Positions 50,301 through 56,186 of a DNA stretch of 64,000 bases are shown here, in pieces (position 1 is the stretch's first letter; every line of letters begins with the position of its first letter). The translations under genes and the position numbers were made by a program. The stretch is taken from positions 11,480,223 through 11,544,222 of the forward strand of contig NC_057866.1 of NCBI RefSeq assembly GCF_019393635.1, given 5' to 3'. Source of the DNA: Dromiciops gliroides (Eukaryota; Chordata; Mammalia; Microbiotheria; Microbiotheriidae). The notes under the pieces were generated by a model, which was not told the DNA's origin, did not search any database, and worked only from the letters and a program-made list of their open reading frames with translations.

Positions 50301-52081
50301 AAACCGGTGCCGTGTTTGCGGCGATTGGCTGGTGTCCTGATGACGGGGGCTTGTGGTCCTGGAGGCCGAAGCCGCCTCTCTGATCCCCTCTTAGATTTCA
50401 GCCCAAACAGCGGTGAGTGCAGCTGGGGGGCCCCCCTTCCCCCCACCAAGCTCCTGGCCCGAGCCCGTGTGAAGCCCATGGGGCCCGTCCTCTCCCCGCA
50501 GGTCTGTGGAGGGGAGAAGCCCTACCTGGCGTCAGAAACGCTGCAGGAAAAGCACCACGAGTTCCGGAAGCAGGCCATGGACCAGTTTAGGAAGAGCAAG
50601 AAGATGGGGGGCCAGGACTTCAGCCTGCGCTACCAGAGCGAGTTGGACAAGGAGATCCAGGAGCTGTACAGCCACTTCGTCAAGCACAATAGCAGCAAGA
50701 ACGTGTTCAGTTCCTTCCGCACGCCGGCCGTGCTCTTTAGCTTCATTGTGCTACTCTATGTGAGCTCGGGCTTCACGGGTTTCCTGGGCCTTGAATCGGT
50801 CACCCAGCTCTGCAACTGCATGCTGGGCCTGCTGCTTGTCTCCCTGCTGACCTGGGGTTACGTCCGCTACTCGGGCCAGTACCGTGAGCTGGGCGGTGCC
50901 ATCGACTCCAGCACCAACTTTGTCCTGGAGCAAGTGAGTGGCGCCCCTTCCCCTTTCCCCTTCTGGGGTGTTGTTTGGGGGTCTGTGGACCCCTTCTTTC
51001 TCTGAGGCTTTTTTATGCAGAAAGGCAGATACAAGAGATTGCAAAGGAAACCAGTTAGAGCAAATTCACCATGGAATCTTTCCCCATCCATAGCCACAGA
51101 CCCTGAAATTTACTCCGAGATGTGGCCCTCAGGCCAGGAACCCATGATTTCTCTGGGCCACTTTTCTCCTTTGAGCATGCCACATCAGATGTCCACTGGA
51201 GAAGCGCCCCGAGGACCCGCTAGTGTCCTCAGTGGGAGTTGTCAGCACCAAGAAAATCCTAGTTCTGACCGCCCCTCCCCCCAAGAGTCCTAAGAGCCAG
51301 GCCAAGCCCAGGAAGCCCTCCTCTCACTGGGAGTGACTGGGCCACTTTTGTCTCCACCAGTGAGTGGCTCTGGGTTAGTGGGGTGGTGGTGCTGTGCTAG
51401 TGTGCATTGTCCTCAGGCTCAGGCTTCGCTAGCTTTAGCCGGCTCTGCAGGTGGCCAGCTGACCCAGGACCCTGGCAAGCACCACTGGCCAGAGTTTAGA
51501 CTGGGGGGGAGGGGTGAGTATGCCCATGTGTGTACCTGCACGCTGGCACTTGTGCTCCCTTCCCTGTACCCCTTCCAGGTGAAGGGGAAACCAAGCACAG
51601 ATGGAGCACTTCCTTCGTCTACTCTTCCCATTTCCCAACTCTGCTCCCTTCCATGGGCAGCTTCCTTGTCTTTGGAGCCCCTGCCATTCCTCGGGGACCC
51701 CTCCATCTACCCCAGGTTCCACAGAGCAAACTCTGTGGCCATAGGGATATTCAGCCATTTATGGGAGTCCGTGCCTGGGGCTGGGGGAGTCCTCATCATG
51801 GGTGCCTGTGGCCCTCTGGCCTTGGTGATTCAGGGACTTGGGACAGAGAGAGCAGGTGTCACTGGGGGCCCAGAGATGGTCTTTGGGCCCGGCTGTGGGA
51901 TTGGGTGTCACTTGAATTTGAGTTTGACACTGAGTCCAGAAACATTGTGTTCTCCCAATTGTGTTGTCCTAGTCTTGTAAATTTGTGCTATGTGGATGGA
52001 CTTTTGCAGGCTTCCTCTTGCATAAGTAATTCCACTTCTGAGGCTGTTGGGAGAACGTTCGAAGATAAGAAGTGCCAATAA
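18122..52081 (+). CDS. ATL3: Atlastin-3 (ER membrane-fusion GTPase), whole spliced gene, 13 coding exons
   Basis: Spliced exons: 18122-18179, 32806-33026, 33115-33258, 37359-37463, 37672-37722, 41948-42004, 42729-42821, 43330-43468, 45872-45999, 46441-46497, 50031-50102, 50502-50933, 52010-52081. All introns are GT-AG, phases agree, and the product is 542 residues (human about 541, from memory). Domains seen: P-loop GAFRKGKS at about 73-80, switch region GSDPETTG at 117-124, DTQG at 148-151, RD base-specificity motif at 219-220, a three-helix middle domain to about 445, two hydrophobic segments at about 449-470 and 476-496 forming the membrane hairpin, and a short polar tail. Atlastins are dynamin-superfamily GTPases that tether and fuse ER tubules; ATL3 is also a reported ER-phagy receptor. 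Identity as ATL3 rather than ATL1 or ATL2 rests on near-identical stretches such as [16 protein letters not shown] and [20 protein letters not shown] and on the tail exon. Residues matching human Y192 and P338 (sensory neuropathy) are conserved as Y198 and P344. No disabling change is seen. Confidence 0.97.
18220..18545 (+). mobile_element. MIR-core remnants at the start of ATL3 intron 1
   Basis: Three ctcagttt-[pyrimidines]-ctgta strings (18220, 18312, 18503) followed by gagg/ggttgg-type sequence. Short and GC-shifted; low certainty. Confidence 0.35.
19683..20007 (-). mobile_element. Two tRNA-headed SINEs in ATL3 intron 1
   Basis: A 5'-truncated copy at 19683-19755 is flanked by gagggagt-aactttt repeats. 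A near full copy lies at 19860-20007, ending tagctgcccc. Confidence 0.85.
20152..20229 (+). mobile_element. Partial plus-strand SINE
   Basis: gagttcaaatctagcctcag acacttgacac through an A-run at 20217-20227; the head is missing. Confidence 0.75.
20370..20541 (-). mobile_element. tRNA-headed marsupial SINE
   Basis: Near full copy with duplication cttgattgtgtttttt at both ends and a G/T-rich tail. Confidence 0.9.
20640..21330 (+). mobile_element. MIR/THER-like SINEs in ATL3 intron 1
   Basis: About 20640-20735 (aactgggttcaaggcctgac, tgtgaccttgggcaagtcac) and 21165-21325 (gagcaccacctgtggagcca, ggttggaccaggtgacctct gaggccctttccagctc). Confidence 0.6.
22540..22935 (+). mobile_element. L2 LINE 3' end in ATL3 intron 1
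   Basis: acacgtctgaccacatccct, a central region of diverged L2 sequence and the terminal cctcagtgccttactggcaaacagtaagcactcaatgaatgc pattern typical of L2 3' ends. Confidence 0.65.
23220..24280 (-). mobile_element. Old L1 fragment, interrupted by SINE
   Basis: L1 ORF2-end sequence in reverse (taccagcagtacaccagc, aatttgtatttctctaatta, gtttatcaaacagtg), strongly diverged. SINE inserted at 23957-24107 with duplication aaacccaatcatttt. Confidence 0.75.
23957..24107 (-). mobile_element. tRNA-headed marsupial SINE in L1
   Basis: Near consensus copy with duplication aaacccaatcatttt. Confidence 0.92.
25660..25804 (-). mobile_element. tRNA-headed marsupial SINE
   Basis: T-run then reversed SINE to tagctgccct, with attttgatttttt repeated on both sides. 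Confidence 0.88.
26200..26520 (-). mobile_element. MIR-like repeat interrupted by the (GT)n-tailed SINE
   Basis: Left part cagggacccctgaagtcatc tagtcc, right part ttaaagatgtggagactgag gcccaagg; contiguous when the SINE is ignored. Confidence 0.55.
26292..26454 (-). mobile_element. tRNA-headed SINE with (GT)n tail
   Basis: The usual poly-A tail is a (GT)n run at 26292-26321. Duplication ttccccatttta lies before (26268) and after (26457). It sits inside a MIR-like repeat. Confidence 0.88.
26640..27304 (+). mobile_element. ERV-type LTR (fossil), with nested SINE
   Basis: LTR-like unit: CCAAT (ctagccaatcag) near 26847, AATAAA at 27222, and a 3' boundary at agaacccaca near 27304. A 5-bp match tttag flanks the approximate ends, but the left boundary is uncertain. 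A plus-strand SINE sits inside at 27017-27175. No internal viral genes accompany it, so it is a solo or fragmentary LTR, older than that SINE. Confidence 0.5.
27017..27175 (+). mobile_element. tRNA-headed SINE inside the LTR at 27 kb
   Basis: Plus-strand full copy: ggggcaggtaggtggcgcag through ccccattgcctcactaaaaa with A-rich tail. Close to consensus, so younger than the LTR. Confidence 0.92.
27305..28258 (-). mobile_element. L2 LINE 3' part, minus strand
   Basis: The reverse complement reads like an L2 3' region: it runs from near 28.25 kb leftwards through ccacaagtctttccccactc to cttcaaggagctcccag near the right edge of the LTR. The same L2 appears to resume at 29,653-29,990 beyond the half-L1 insertion. 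A separate or continued L2 tail lies at 26,522-26,600. Confidence 0.6.
28259..29652 (+). mobile_element. Half-L1 (HAL1-like) element inside L2
   Basis: The left end starts gtggagccaagatggcagaa, as marsupial L1 5' UTRs do. An ORF1-related part follows ([20 protein letters not shown] frame near 28656, then cttatcgggagaaaactgg). The right part resembles an L1 3' region (gaagaattgcgtgatgcaga at 29.5 kb). No reverse-transcriptase region is seen between, hence half-L1. Near-identical 13-mers ggtcactgtgggg (28259) and ggtgactttgggg (29653) look like the target duplication. Confidence 0.55.
29653..29990 (-). mobile_element. L2 LINE, 5' continuation of the interrupted copy
   Basis: gagagcagtttcagtggagt through tgtttgtaggcagcagggga belongs to the same marsupial L2 family as 27.3-28.26 kb and continues it across the half-L1 insertion. 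Confidence 0.5.
30275..30440 (+). mobile_element. MIR/THER-like SINE
   Basis: tgtgacctgggctaaatcac, ttgggcctgctgtttcctca, tgtggaatggaagggttggt ctagg. Confidence 0.55.
30485..30730 (-). mobile_element. Long core SINE in ATL3 intron 1
   Basis: ttgctgagtcatctcagtca tgtccgac, ccatttggggttttcttggt, cttctccagctcatttgaca gaggaggaaactgaggc, then the head to ggctgctgcc. Confidence 0.8.
31000..32800. other. Last part of ATL3 intron 1, little recognised
   Basis: Diverged L2-like sequence may lie at 31,060-31,400 (aagacagacctcactctgtc, ttaagtgctgggtgagtg). The remaining 1.4 kb before exon 2 shows no family I can name. Confidence 0.35.
32806..33026 (+). CDS. ATL3: ATL3 exon 2 (P-loop)
   Basis: The acceptor is ctcaacacag and the donor cag|gtgggt. 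It encodes residues 20-93, including [18 protein letters not shown] and the nucleotide-binding P-loop [10 protein letters not shown]. An in-frame ATG at 32817 (Met24) could serve as a start if an alternative first exon were used. The following intron is only 88 bp. Confidence 0.97.
33115..33258 (+). CDS. ATL3: ATL3 exon 3 (switch I region)
   Basis: It encodes 48 residues (94-141), phase 0 at both ends, with [20 protein letters not shown], the atlastin switch and arginine-finger neighbourhood. Acceptor tcctgcag, donor aag|gtaaag. Confidence 0.97.
33560..33860 (-). mobile_element. Probable old L1 3' fragment in ATL3 intron 3
   Basis: ttgtattattctgttatatg followed by aatataccatagtttattta resembles the L1 segment at 10.33 kb. 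Adjacent pyrimidine-rich ctatccctcccacccttctc fits an L1 3' UTR. Weak, diverged match. Confidence 0.45.
34345..34505 (+). mobile_element. MIR/THER-like SINE in ATL3 intron 3
   Basis: gagagcactagatttggagt, cctgtgtgaccgagagcaag, ggactcagtttcctcctctg, gacttccagctctgggg. Confidence 0.65.
34595..34712. repeat. Alternating purine-pyrimidine tract (CA/TG, GTGCGTGC)
   Basis: acacacgtgtatatatgcac then gtgcgtgcgtgtgtacgtgc: a long alternating purine-pyrimidine stretch in ATL3 intron 3. Confidence 0.85.
34930..36340. other. ATL3 intron 3, unassigned
   Basis: No SINE, LINE or LTR recognised and no exon supported. Confidence 0.4.
36352..36632 (+). mobile_element. Full-length (CAA)n-tailed SINE in ATL3 intron 3
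   Basis: Same family as 15.2 kb, uninterrupted: tRNA-like head with gagttcaaatc, body cactggacccagatggctcc, ccttgcacagccctccctca, and tail gggcaaacaacaacaac. Confidence 0.8.
37359..37463 (+). CDS. ATL3: ATL3 exon 4 (DTQG, G3 motif)
   Basis: It encodes 35 residues (142-176), [16 protein letters not shown] through TMTSSIQ, with the DxxG element DTQG that contacts the gamma-phosphate site. Phase 0 at both ends; acceptor tcgttcag, donor cag|gtaggt. Confidence 0.97.
37672..37722 (+). CDS. ATL3: ATL3 exon 5
   Basis: A 17-codon exon, [17 protein letters not shown], identical to the human ATL3 segment as remembered. Acceptor ttctgttacag, donor cag|gtaacc. It is too short to stand out as an open frame and is supported by homology and splice sites. 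Confidence 0.96.
38283..38820 (-). mobile_element. Three SINEs inserted serially at one target site
   Basis: Reversed copies at about 38283-38460, 38488-38639 and 38655-38819. The flank tggggagtgattttt (or a close variant) occurs before the first, between each pair and after the last (38266, 38460, 38640, 38819). This shows repeated insertion at the same short site. Confidence 0.9.
39420..40285 (+). mobile_element. CR1/L3 LINE fragment in ATL3 intron 5
   Basis: Successive segments match the 3' coding part and 3' end of an L3/CR1 LINE: aagaacaggttatatcagat taacctt, gagctggttgaagag, gaaagagacctgggggttct agtgga, and the terminal cccttccagctccattctgt. Diverged and gapped. Confidence 0.6.
40745..41190 (-). 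mobile_element. L2 LINE 3' end in ATL3 intron 5
   Basis: Reverse-strand L2 terminus at the left (cacctgctgtgtaccaggca), then caggaattcacattctgtca and further L2-type sequence (gtgccttccaggcatggggg). Confidence 0.6.
41352..41382. repeat. Poly-G run
   Basis: cggggcgggggc followed by an uninterrupted G run of about 18 bases in ATL3 intron 5. Confidence 0.9.
41948..42004 (+). CDS. ATL3: ATL3 exon 6
   Basis: A 19-codon exon, [20 protein letters not shown]198 here matches human Y192, the site of the Y192C neuropathy allele. Acceptor cttttctaaag, donor cag|gtacct. Confidence 0.96.
42465..42690 (-). mobile_element. MIR/THER-like SINE in ATL3 intron 6
   Basis: Reverse order: gcctactgtgcgctggacac tgtgctaagc, cctcattttacagatgggga aactgagg, gcagtgacttgctcagggtc-type core. 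It ends about 35 bases before the exon 7 acceptor. Confidence 0.7.
42729..42821 (+). CDS. ATL3: ATL3 exon 7 (RD motif, G4)
   Basis: It encodes 31 residues, [18 protein letters not shown] through FLEKRLQ. R219-D220 is the guanine-specificity motif typical of atlastins and GBPs. Acceptor ctaaacag, donor cag|gtgact. Confidence 0.97.
43330..43468 (+). CDS. ATL3: ATL3 exon 8
   Basis: It encodes [20 protein letters not shown] through FDGKLR, the end of the G domain, and ends in phase 1. The donor ag|gtttgt is weaker than its neighbours but is required to join in frame to exon 9. Acceptor tgttggcag. Confidence 0.96.
45005..45190 (+). mobile_element. MIR/THER-like SINE with L2-type tail in ATL3 intron 8
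   Basis: tgtgaccctggcaagtcacc, ctcagtttcctcaactgtaa, then ccgtgcctggcacatagtag gtgctt, the L2-like 3' end. Confidence 0.7.
45190..45385. repeat. Long pyrimidine-only (CCTT/CCCT) tract
   Basis: About 190 bases almost purely C/T on the plus strand (ccctccctccctcc, ccttccttccctcc) in ATL3 intron 8. Confidence 0.9.
45872..45999 (+). CDS. ATL3: ATL3 exon 9 (linker and start of middle domain)
   Basis: It completes the split Asp codon and reads [18 protein letters not shown] through [19 protein letters not shown]. Acceptor cccctgaacag, donor aag|gtcagt. It matches human ATL3 throughout, with a conservative variant around VLDANK. Confidence 0.97.
46441..46497 (+). CDS. ATL3: ATL3 exon 10
   Basis: A 19-codon exon, [19 protein letters not shown], the conserved start of the helical middle domain. 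P344 matches human P338, site of the P338R neuropathy allele. Acceptor tattccaag, donor cag|gtaagc. Confidence 0.96.
46629..46785 (-). mobile_element. tRNA-headed marsupial SINE in ATL3 intron 10
   Basis: T-rich tail then reversed SINE to tagctgcccc, with acatttgttttt repeated on both sides. Confidence 0.88.
46786..47150 (-). mobile_element. L1 3' end fragment in ATL3 intron 10
   Basis: aagattttgagttccaaatt and aaacatatttctgcattagt match the L1 3' UTR seen at 9.84-10.0 kb, followed by the same region upstream (ttgtgaaagaagaatcagaa). The SINE at 46629-46785 is inserted beside it with duplication acatttgttttt. Confidence 0.8.
47860..48120 (-). mobile_element. L2 LINE 3' end in ATL3 intron 10
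   Basis: ggcatttattgagtacaaat and ttgcctcaaggggcttatgt match the reversed L2 terminus. Diverged. Confidence 0.45.
49788..49935 (+). mobile_element. tRNA-headed marsupial SINE in ATL3 intron 10
   Basis: Plus-strand full copy ggggcagctaggtggcacag through ccccattgcctcaccaaaaa. Duplication gaaaaacaaagtaatt on both sides. It lies about 100 bases upstream of exon 11. Confidence 0.93.
50031..50102 (+). CDS. ATL3: ATL3 exon 11
   Basis: A 24-codon exon, [20 protein letters not shown] then NMEK, near identical to human ATL3. Acceptor tttttaaaag, donor aag|gtaggc. Confidence 0.96.
50502..50933 (+). CDS. ATL3: ATL3 exon 12 (helical bundle and membrane hairpin)
   Basis: It encodes 144 residues (376-519). 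VCGGEKPYL opens the exon; [20 protein letters not shown] forms the helical bundle. Hydrophobic stretches [16 protein letters not shown] and [15 protein letters not shown] are the two membrane-inserted segments of the ER hairpin. [14 protein letters not shown] follows on the cytosolic side. The exon ends LEQ before caa|gtgagt. It is markedly GC-rich compared with the introns. Confidence 0.98.
51021..51293 (+). other. Possible alternative ATL3 terminal exon (unproven)
   Basis: A pyrimidine-rich acceptor (ttttttatgcag at 51020) lies 87 bases after the exon 12 donor. In the phase left by exon 12 the frame stays open for 90 codons ([18 protein letters not shown] through PSPQES) to a stop at 51291. 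Use of this exon would replace the 23-residue tail with a longer, partly basic one. I recognise no homologue. The orthologous tail exon at 52010 is the safer model, so this is only a candidate. Confidence 0.2.
52010..52081 (+). CDS. ATL3: ATL3 exon 13 (C-terminal tail, stop)
   Basis: After acceptor cttttgcag the frame reads [15 protein letters not shown] then TFEDKKCQ and TAA at 52079. Human ATL3, from memory, ends ASSHIGNSTQATV..DKKAQ, so this is the orthologous last exon, 23 codons against about 28. It diverges quickly, consistent with a weakly constrained tail. The hexamer AATAAA at 52077-52082 overlaps the stop codon. Confidence 0.9.
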   Translation, partial: ASSCISNSTSEAVGRTFEDKKCQ

Positions 52082-53705
52082 AGGTGGGGAGCTGGCCCAA
52101 GCGCGCCGTGCCTTGGCCGTGATGGGCTTCCGGGTCAGGCCTTCTATGGCAGCCAGAGCAAGCCTGTGAGTGGGACGACTTCCTGGAAGACTCGAAATAC
52201 AATGCTGTAATAAATGGAGCAGACGTTTGCCTGTGGCTTAAACCCACCTGCAGGACTGTTGGGAGCCTTTCTTTTCTTTCTGGTAGAGGGCCATGGCCTT
52301 GTCTTCTTGTTCTCGTATTATCTCGCTTTCCTTTTTGGCACTTTACAGGGGTGGGGGAGGGTTGGAGGGGAAAGGAAAAAGTCCTTCTTGTACCACAGAG
52401 TGCCTTTGCCATCTGGACTCCTGCTAGCTCTGGACACGATGGGGAGGATGGAGGACCGAGAGAATGAACGGGGCACTTTGTGTTGCAGAAGTCACCTTTG
52501 GGATCCTCTTGCCCCAAAAGGTGTCCCAAGCCCACAAAGGCCCGAAGACTTCTCTCCAAGAGAGTTGGAAAGTAGGCTCTTCCCCAGAATGGAGGGAAGG
52601 GGAGGCAGGGACCTTGGCCCTACGGCCCGTGACTCTGGCTTCCTGGTCTTCACCAGTGGCTCCCTTTTGGCCTAGAACGCTGGAGGGAATGTGGGCCAGC
52701 AGATAATGACATCAAGAAATAAACTGAGTGACCCCTGTTAAGTCACTTGATCTTGTGCCTTGGTCAAATCACCTGTGTCTCATGTATCCTAAGTATGAGC
52801 TTTGCCTTTAAGTTTTTAATTTTCCTTGACAATAACCTCGTTCTCATAGAAGCTGCATCCGAACAGACCTCTCTGGAGAACAGGGGGAAAACCTTACCAG
52901 GCAGACCTGCCTTCCTTCCCATGGTGCCTTGGTGGTCAGAGGCTCAGCGGCTATTCATTCCATTGTGTCTGTGGGACCAAAAAGCACCTGCCACCACCAT
53001 CCCTCCCCCCTATCCCCCCTTCCTCAGTTCTCTCCTGGGCCTGTGGATGAGTGTAATTACGTGACACCAAGTGACCTGGGCTTGTTTGGCACACCTCCCT
53101 TGGAGAGCCGGAAGCCACCTTTCAGAGAGCTTCCGGGGCCACAGCTGGCATTCTGTCCTTTGTGTATGATGGGAAACAGTTGTGATCTGATCACTCGGCC
53201 TTTCCTCCACTTCCTTTTGCCAGATTTTAAAACTGTGTTTTCTTTGAGGTGTTTCTGTGTACTTAGACCCGTGTCTACAGGTTCCACAACAAATTAGAGC
53301 ATTGCATTTTGGGAAACTTGGAAAACTAAGATACTGTTTTATATATATGACTTCCAAAGGCATAGTTCGGGCAGATTGAGACTGGTCCCATAGTGCTCCT
53401 GTCTGGATTTCTTCATCCTGTCTCTCAGGGTTTTTTATCCTCTTATGTCCAGGATTAATTCCAAGTATATTTTCTTACAAGTAATATTTTTTCTTCCAAA
53501 ATTGGATGTGGTAATACATTTATAGTGCTTTGTATATGGTGGCTGTTACTGTTATACTGGCTTGCCATATAGCAGGTTAATTCATGCATTCGGATTCAGT
53601 TGGCATGAAAACGGGATGCCAGCTTGTTTTCAGAATTTGTCTACCAGCCTCTTTGGGGACCTCAGCCCCCTGCTCTTAATAAAGGGATTTCAAGTGAGTG
53701 GCTTC
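52082..53705 (+). other. ATL3: Probable ATL3 3' UTR
   Basis: This 1.6-kb stretch after the stop contains no recognisable SINE, LINE or LTR, unlike the introns, which supports a transcribed and constrained region. AATAAA hexamers occur at 52209, 52718 and 53678. The last is followed by a GT-rich element (gtgtgtgc), the arrangement expected at a cleavage site, so the end near 53,705 is my best guess. A longer UTR to about 55,935 is possible. Confidence 0.6.
53678..53683 (+). terminator. ATL3: Polyadenylation signal AATAAA (ATL3 candidate)
   Basis: Context ctcttAATAAAggg, with GT-rich sequence about 30 bases downstream. Best-placed candidate for the main ATL3 transcript end. Confidence 0.5.
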
Positions 53706-54733
53706 TGAAACGTGTGTGCATTTTCCAGGAGCCCCCCCTTTGGGTAAATGGCTCTTCTGCTGTTGCTTAGAATCGGAGAGAAGCTTTCCCGCTTGATGGT
53801 GGGTTCCTTATCTCTAGGCCAGTCCTTGTAAGGTCGTTGGTTCACTTGGTATTGGGCGCAGTGTGTGATGCCGCAGAGCCCTGAGAACTCATCATTTATT
53901 AAGCAGTTGAGGGGGATCAGGTCTCCGGCTTCCACTTGGTGCTGTCTTCCCATCTCTTGCCTTTCCTTGGCTCGGGAGCCTCGGTCTCTTAAGCCAGCCG
54001 ACTTGTGTGGGCAGGGTGTGTGTGACCTAGTCCCCCACCCAGGATGAAGTGGACTCAGTAATTTACATTTGACCCTTTTTGCTTTCTCCCAGCTGGATGT
54101 GGAGGGTGGCACAGTGATCTCTAATCAGGTCGCCCTACTTGGCCCTCCTCCTGGCCAGGTCAGAAAGCTCGATGCTCAGTGTTTTAGGCCCATGCTTGCC
54201 CTCTCACGCACATTCCTGTGATAGGTTATCAAGCACGAATGGTGAGCTCTGGGTGTCCGGAGCCTCCGTGACCCAAGAGGTAAAAGTCTGTCTCTGCTAG
54301 GCAGAGTTTTCTTTGATACAGACGTCCTCTAGCATAAAAGCTGAGAAGGAAGCATGGGGAGTGCTGGAGCCAGGGCCGCAAGGACCACGGCTTGGTTTTG
54401 GGAGAGGGGACTCAGTCAGCCCCCACTCATGAGGCCTTAGGCCAAGAGCTGCCGGCTGTCAGTGTGTGCTGTGGGGCTTGTGATAGCACCGCCTCGTTTG
54501 CCATTGTAACATTGCCTGCATGTGTTGGCCTCTGTTTCCTTTTTTTCTCTCTCCCTATTCACAGAAAACAAAATGCTCTCAGCAAACAAACAACCCAGCA
54601 GAGAATGAGAGCTGCCTGGATGTGGCAGCCTCGTGTTTCTCTGGCAGGTCAGGCTTAGGGAGTTGACTTTTTTGCTAACTTAGGAGAGCAGTCCCCGAAG
54701 AGAAGCCGGCTTGGCTGGGTTTGCTTTCTCTCC

Positions 54734-54791
<58 letters not shown>

Positions 54792-54805
54792 CACACTCAC
54801 ACACG
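54734..54805. repeat. (CA)n microsatellite
   Basis: About 24 CA units followed by ACTCAC variants, inside the possible long 3' UTR. Confidence 0.95.
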
Positions 54806-55909
54806 CATCCCAAGAGGTGATGGTTTCTCAGTGTCTTTGAAAGAATCTTTTTGAAGTAATGTAGTTTGTAGCATGTATAGTTCTCTGACAGTTATTTGTG
54901 GGCAGAAAAATAGCGACTTGGTTTAGCCAAAAAGCAGCACTTGTGGGTTGGTTCTTGAGGGAATCTCCAGTTAAGGTGGTGGTTGCTTCCCTCAGATTCT
55001 GGCTCCATTGACCTTGAAGGGGGAGCCCCCATCCCTGCCCCTCACATTCCACAAGGTCATTTGCAGAATCTCATAGTTTGACATTTTTAAACAGGAACTT
55101 TTTGTTTGACCTTAAAGGTCATCTAGCACATAAGATGATGGGTGTGACTGGGAACTAGGAGTAGAGTAGGCTATTGTAATGACCTCTCATCTGTGGGCCT
55201 GGGGAGCAGAAAAGTTGGGCCAGGCGTGCTAGTGCCAAATATAATTGAGTTGATGACCAGGAGAGATGGGTGGCAGCCATGTGCCACCCCCCCCCCCACC
55301 AGAGGTGTCCTGGGCTGGACTGGGAGGAGGTCACGGTGCCTTTTGTCCTGTGTCCAGTCACTCGCCGATGGGAATAGAACTGGGAAGTTGGTTAAATCAA
55401 CTTGGACCGCTGGTTTTTTAAATTAGAAAACAAGCCGGATCCTCTTACTCCAGTTACTCAGACACTGAAAATGTCCCTCTGGCTCCAAATAGGAATTATG
55501 AAATTTTCAGAATCAGGGATAGGAGAGGTCCGGGACTTGGCATCCTGGCTTGGTAAGTGTGGCTCCTGGGAGTTGGACCTGCTGGCCAAGCAGCTCCAAG
55601 GGTGAGCAAGATTTGGACCAAGATTGTTGTTGTTTCATAGCCCATGAGGGGATTCCCTGCGCCAAAGATTCCTGATTTAGGCAGCGGTCAGGCCGCTGGT
55701 CACCCAGGGGCTGCCGCTTCAGACCCTTGTGATGTTTGTGTCTTTGGCCAAACATGGCCTCCCACCCAGCTGTCTATGCGTGTTTTAGTTTGTTAGCCTG
55801 GAAGAGTGCAATCGGATGAATGTGTATCCATCTATCTCTACACCACTCTTAACAGAAGTGTGCGTGTCTCTGTATCACATACCCTGAGAGTTGTGAGATT
55901 ATGTAACAG

Positions 55910-55915
55910 AATAAA
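55910..55915 (+). terminator. Distal polyadenylation signal AATAAA
   Basis: Context gtaacagAATAAAgacc, followed by the T-rich stretch ccctgtttttatctgc. The 53.7-55.9 kb interval is also nearly free of transposons (only a CA microsatellite), so a long ATL3 3' UTR of about 3.85 kb could end here. Confidence 0.35.
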
Positions 55916-56029
55916 GACCACACCCTGTTTTTATCTGCATTCTGCCTTTTTTTCTACTCTTGGAAACTTATAAAAGAGACTGGACCTTCAGGACCAGCAT
56001 GCCCAGGGCGTGGCCATCCCTGCTGAAGG

Positions 56030-56125
56030 GCCATCTCCCTTAGTGGCCTTCAGTTTCCTCACTGTAAAATCAAAGGCTTGGGTCCTGGGATTTCTTAGGC
56101 CCTTTCTAGCTCTAAAATCCTCTTC
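56030..56125 (+). mobile_element. MIR-like fragment
   Basis: ccttcagtttcctcactgta aaatc and ggccctttctagctctaaaa. It marks the right edge of the transposon-poor 3' UTR zone. Confidence 0.5.
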
Positions 56126-56186
56126 CCTACCTGACTCTCATTCCCACCTGATACACTGAGCTAACAGTGGCTCACAGATTGTCGGG

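Noticed and set aside
51333-52081. Long plus-strand open frames (215 and 183 codons) in ATL3 intron 12
   Set aside because: Neither connects to exon 12 with recognisable homology, and the orthologous tail exon at 52010 explains the gene end. Only the frame at 51021 has both a good acceptor and the right phase, so it is kept as a candidate.
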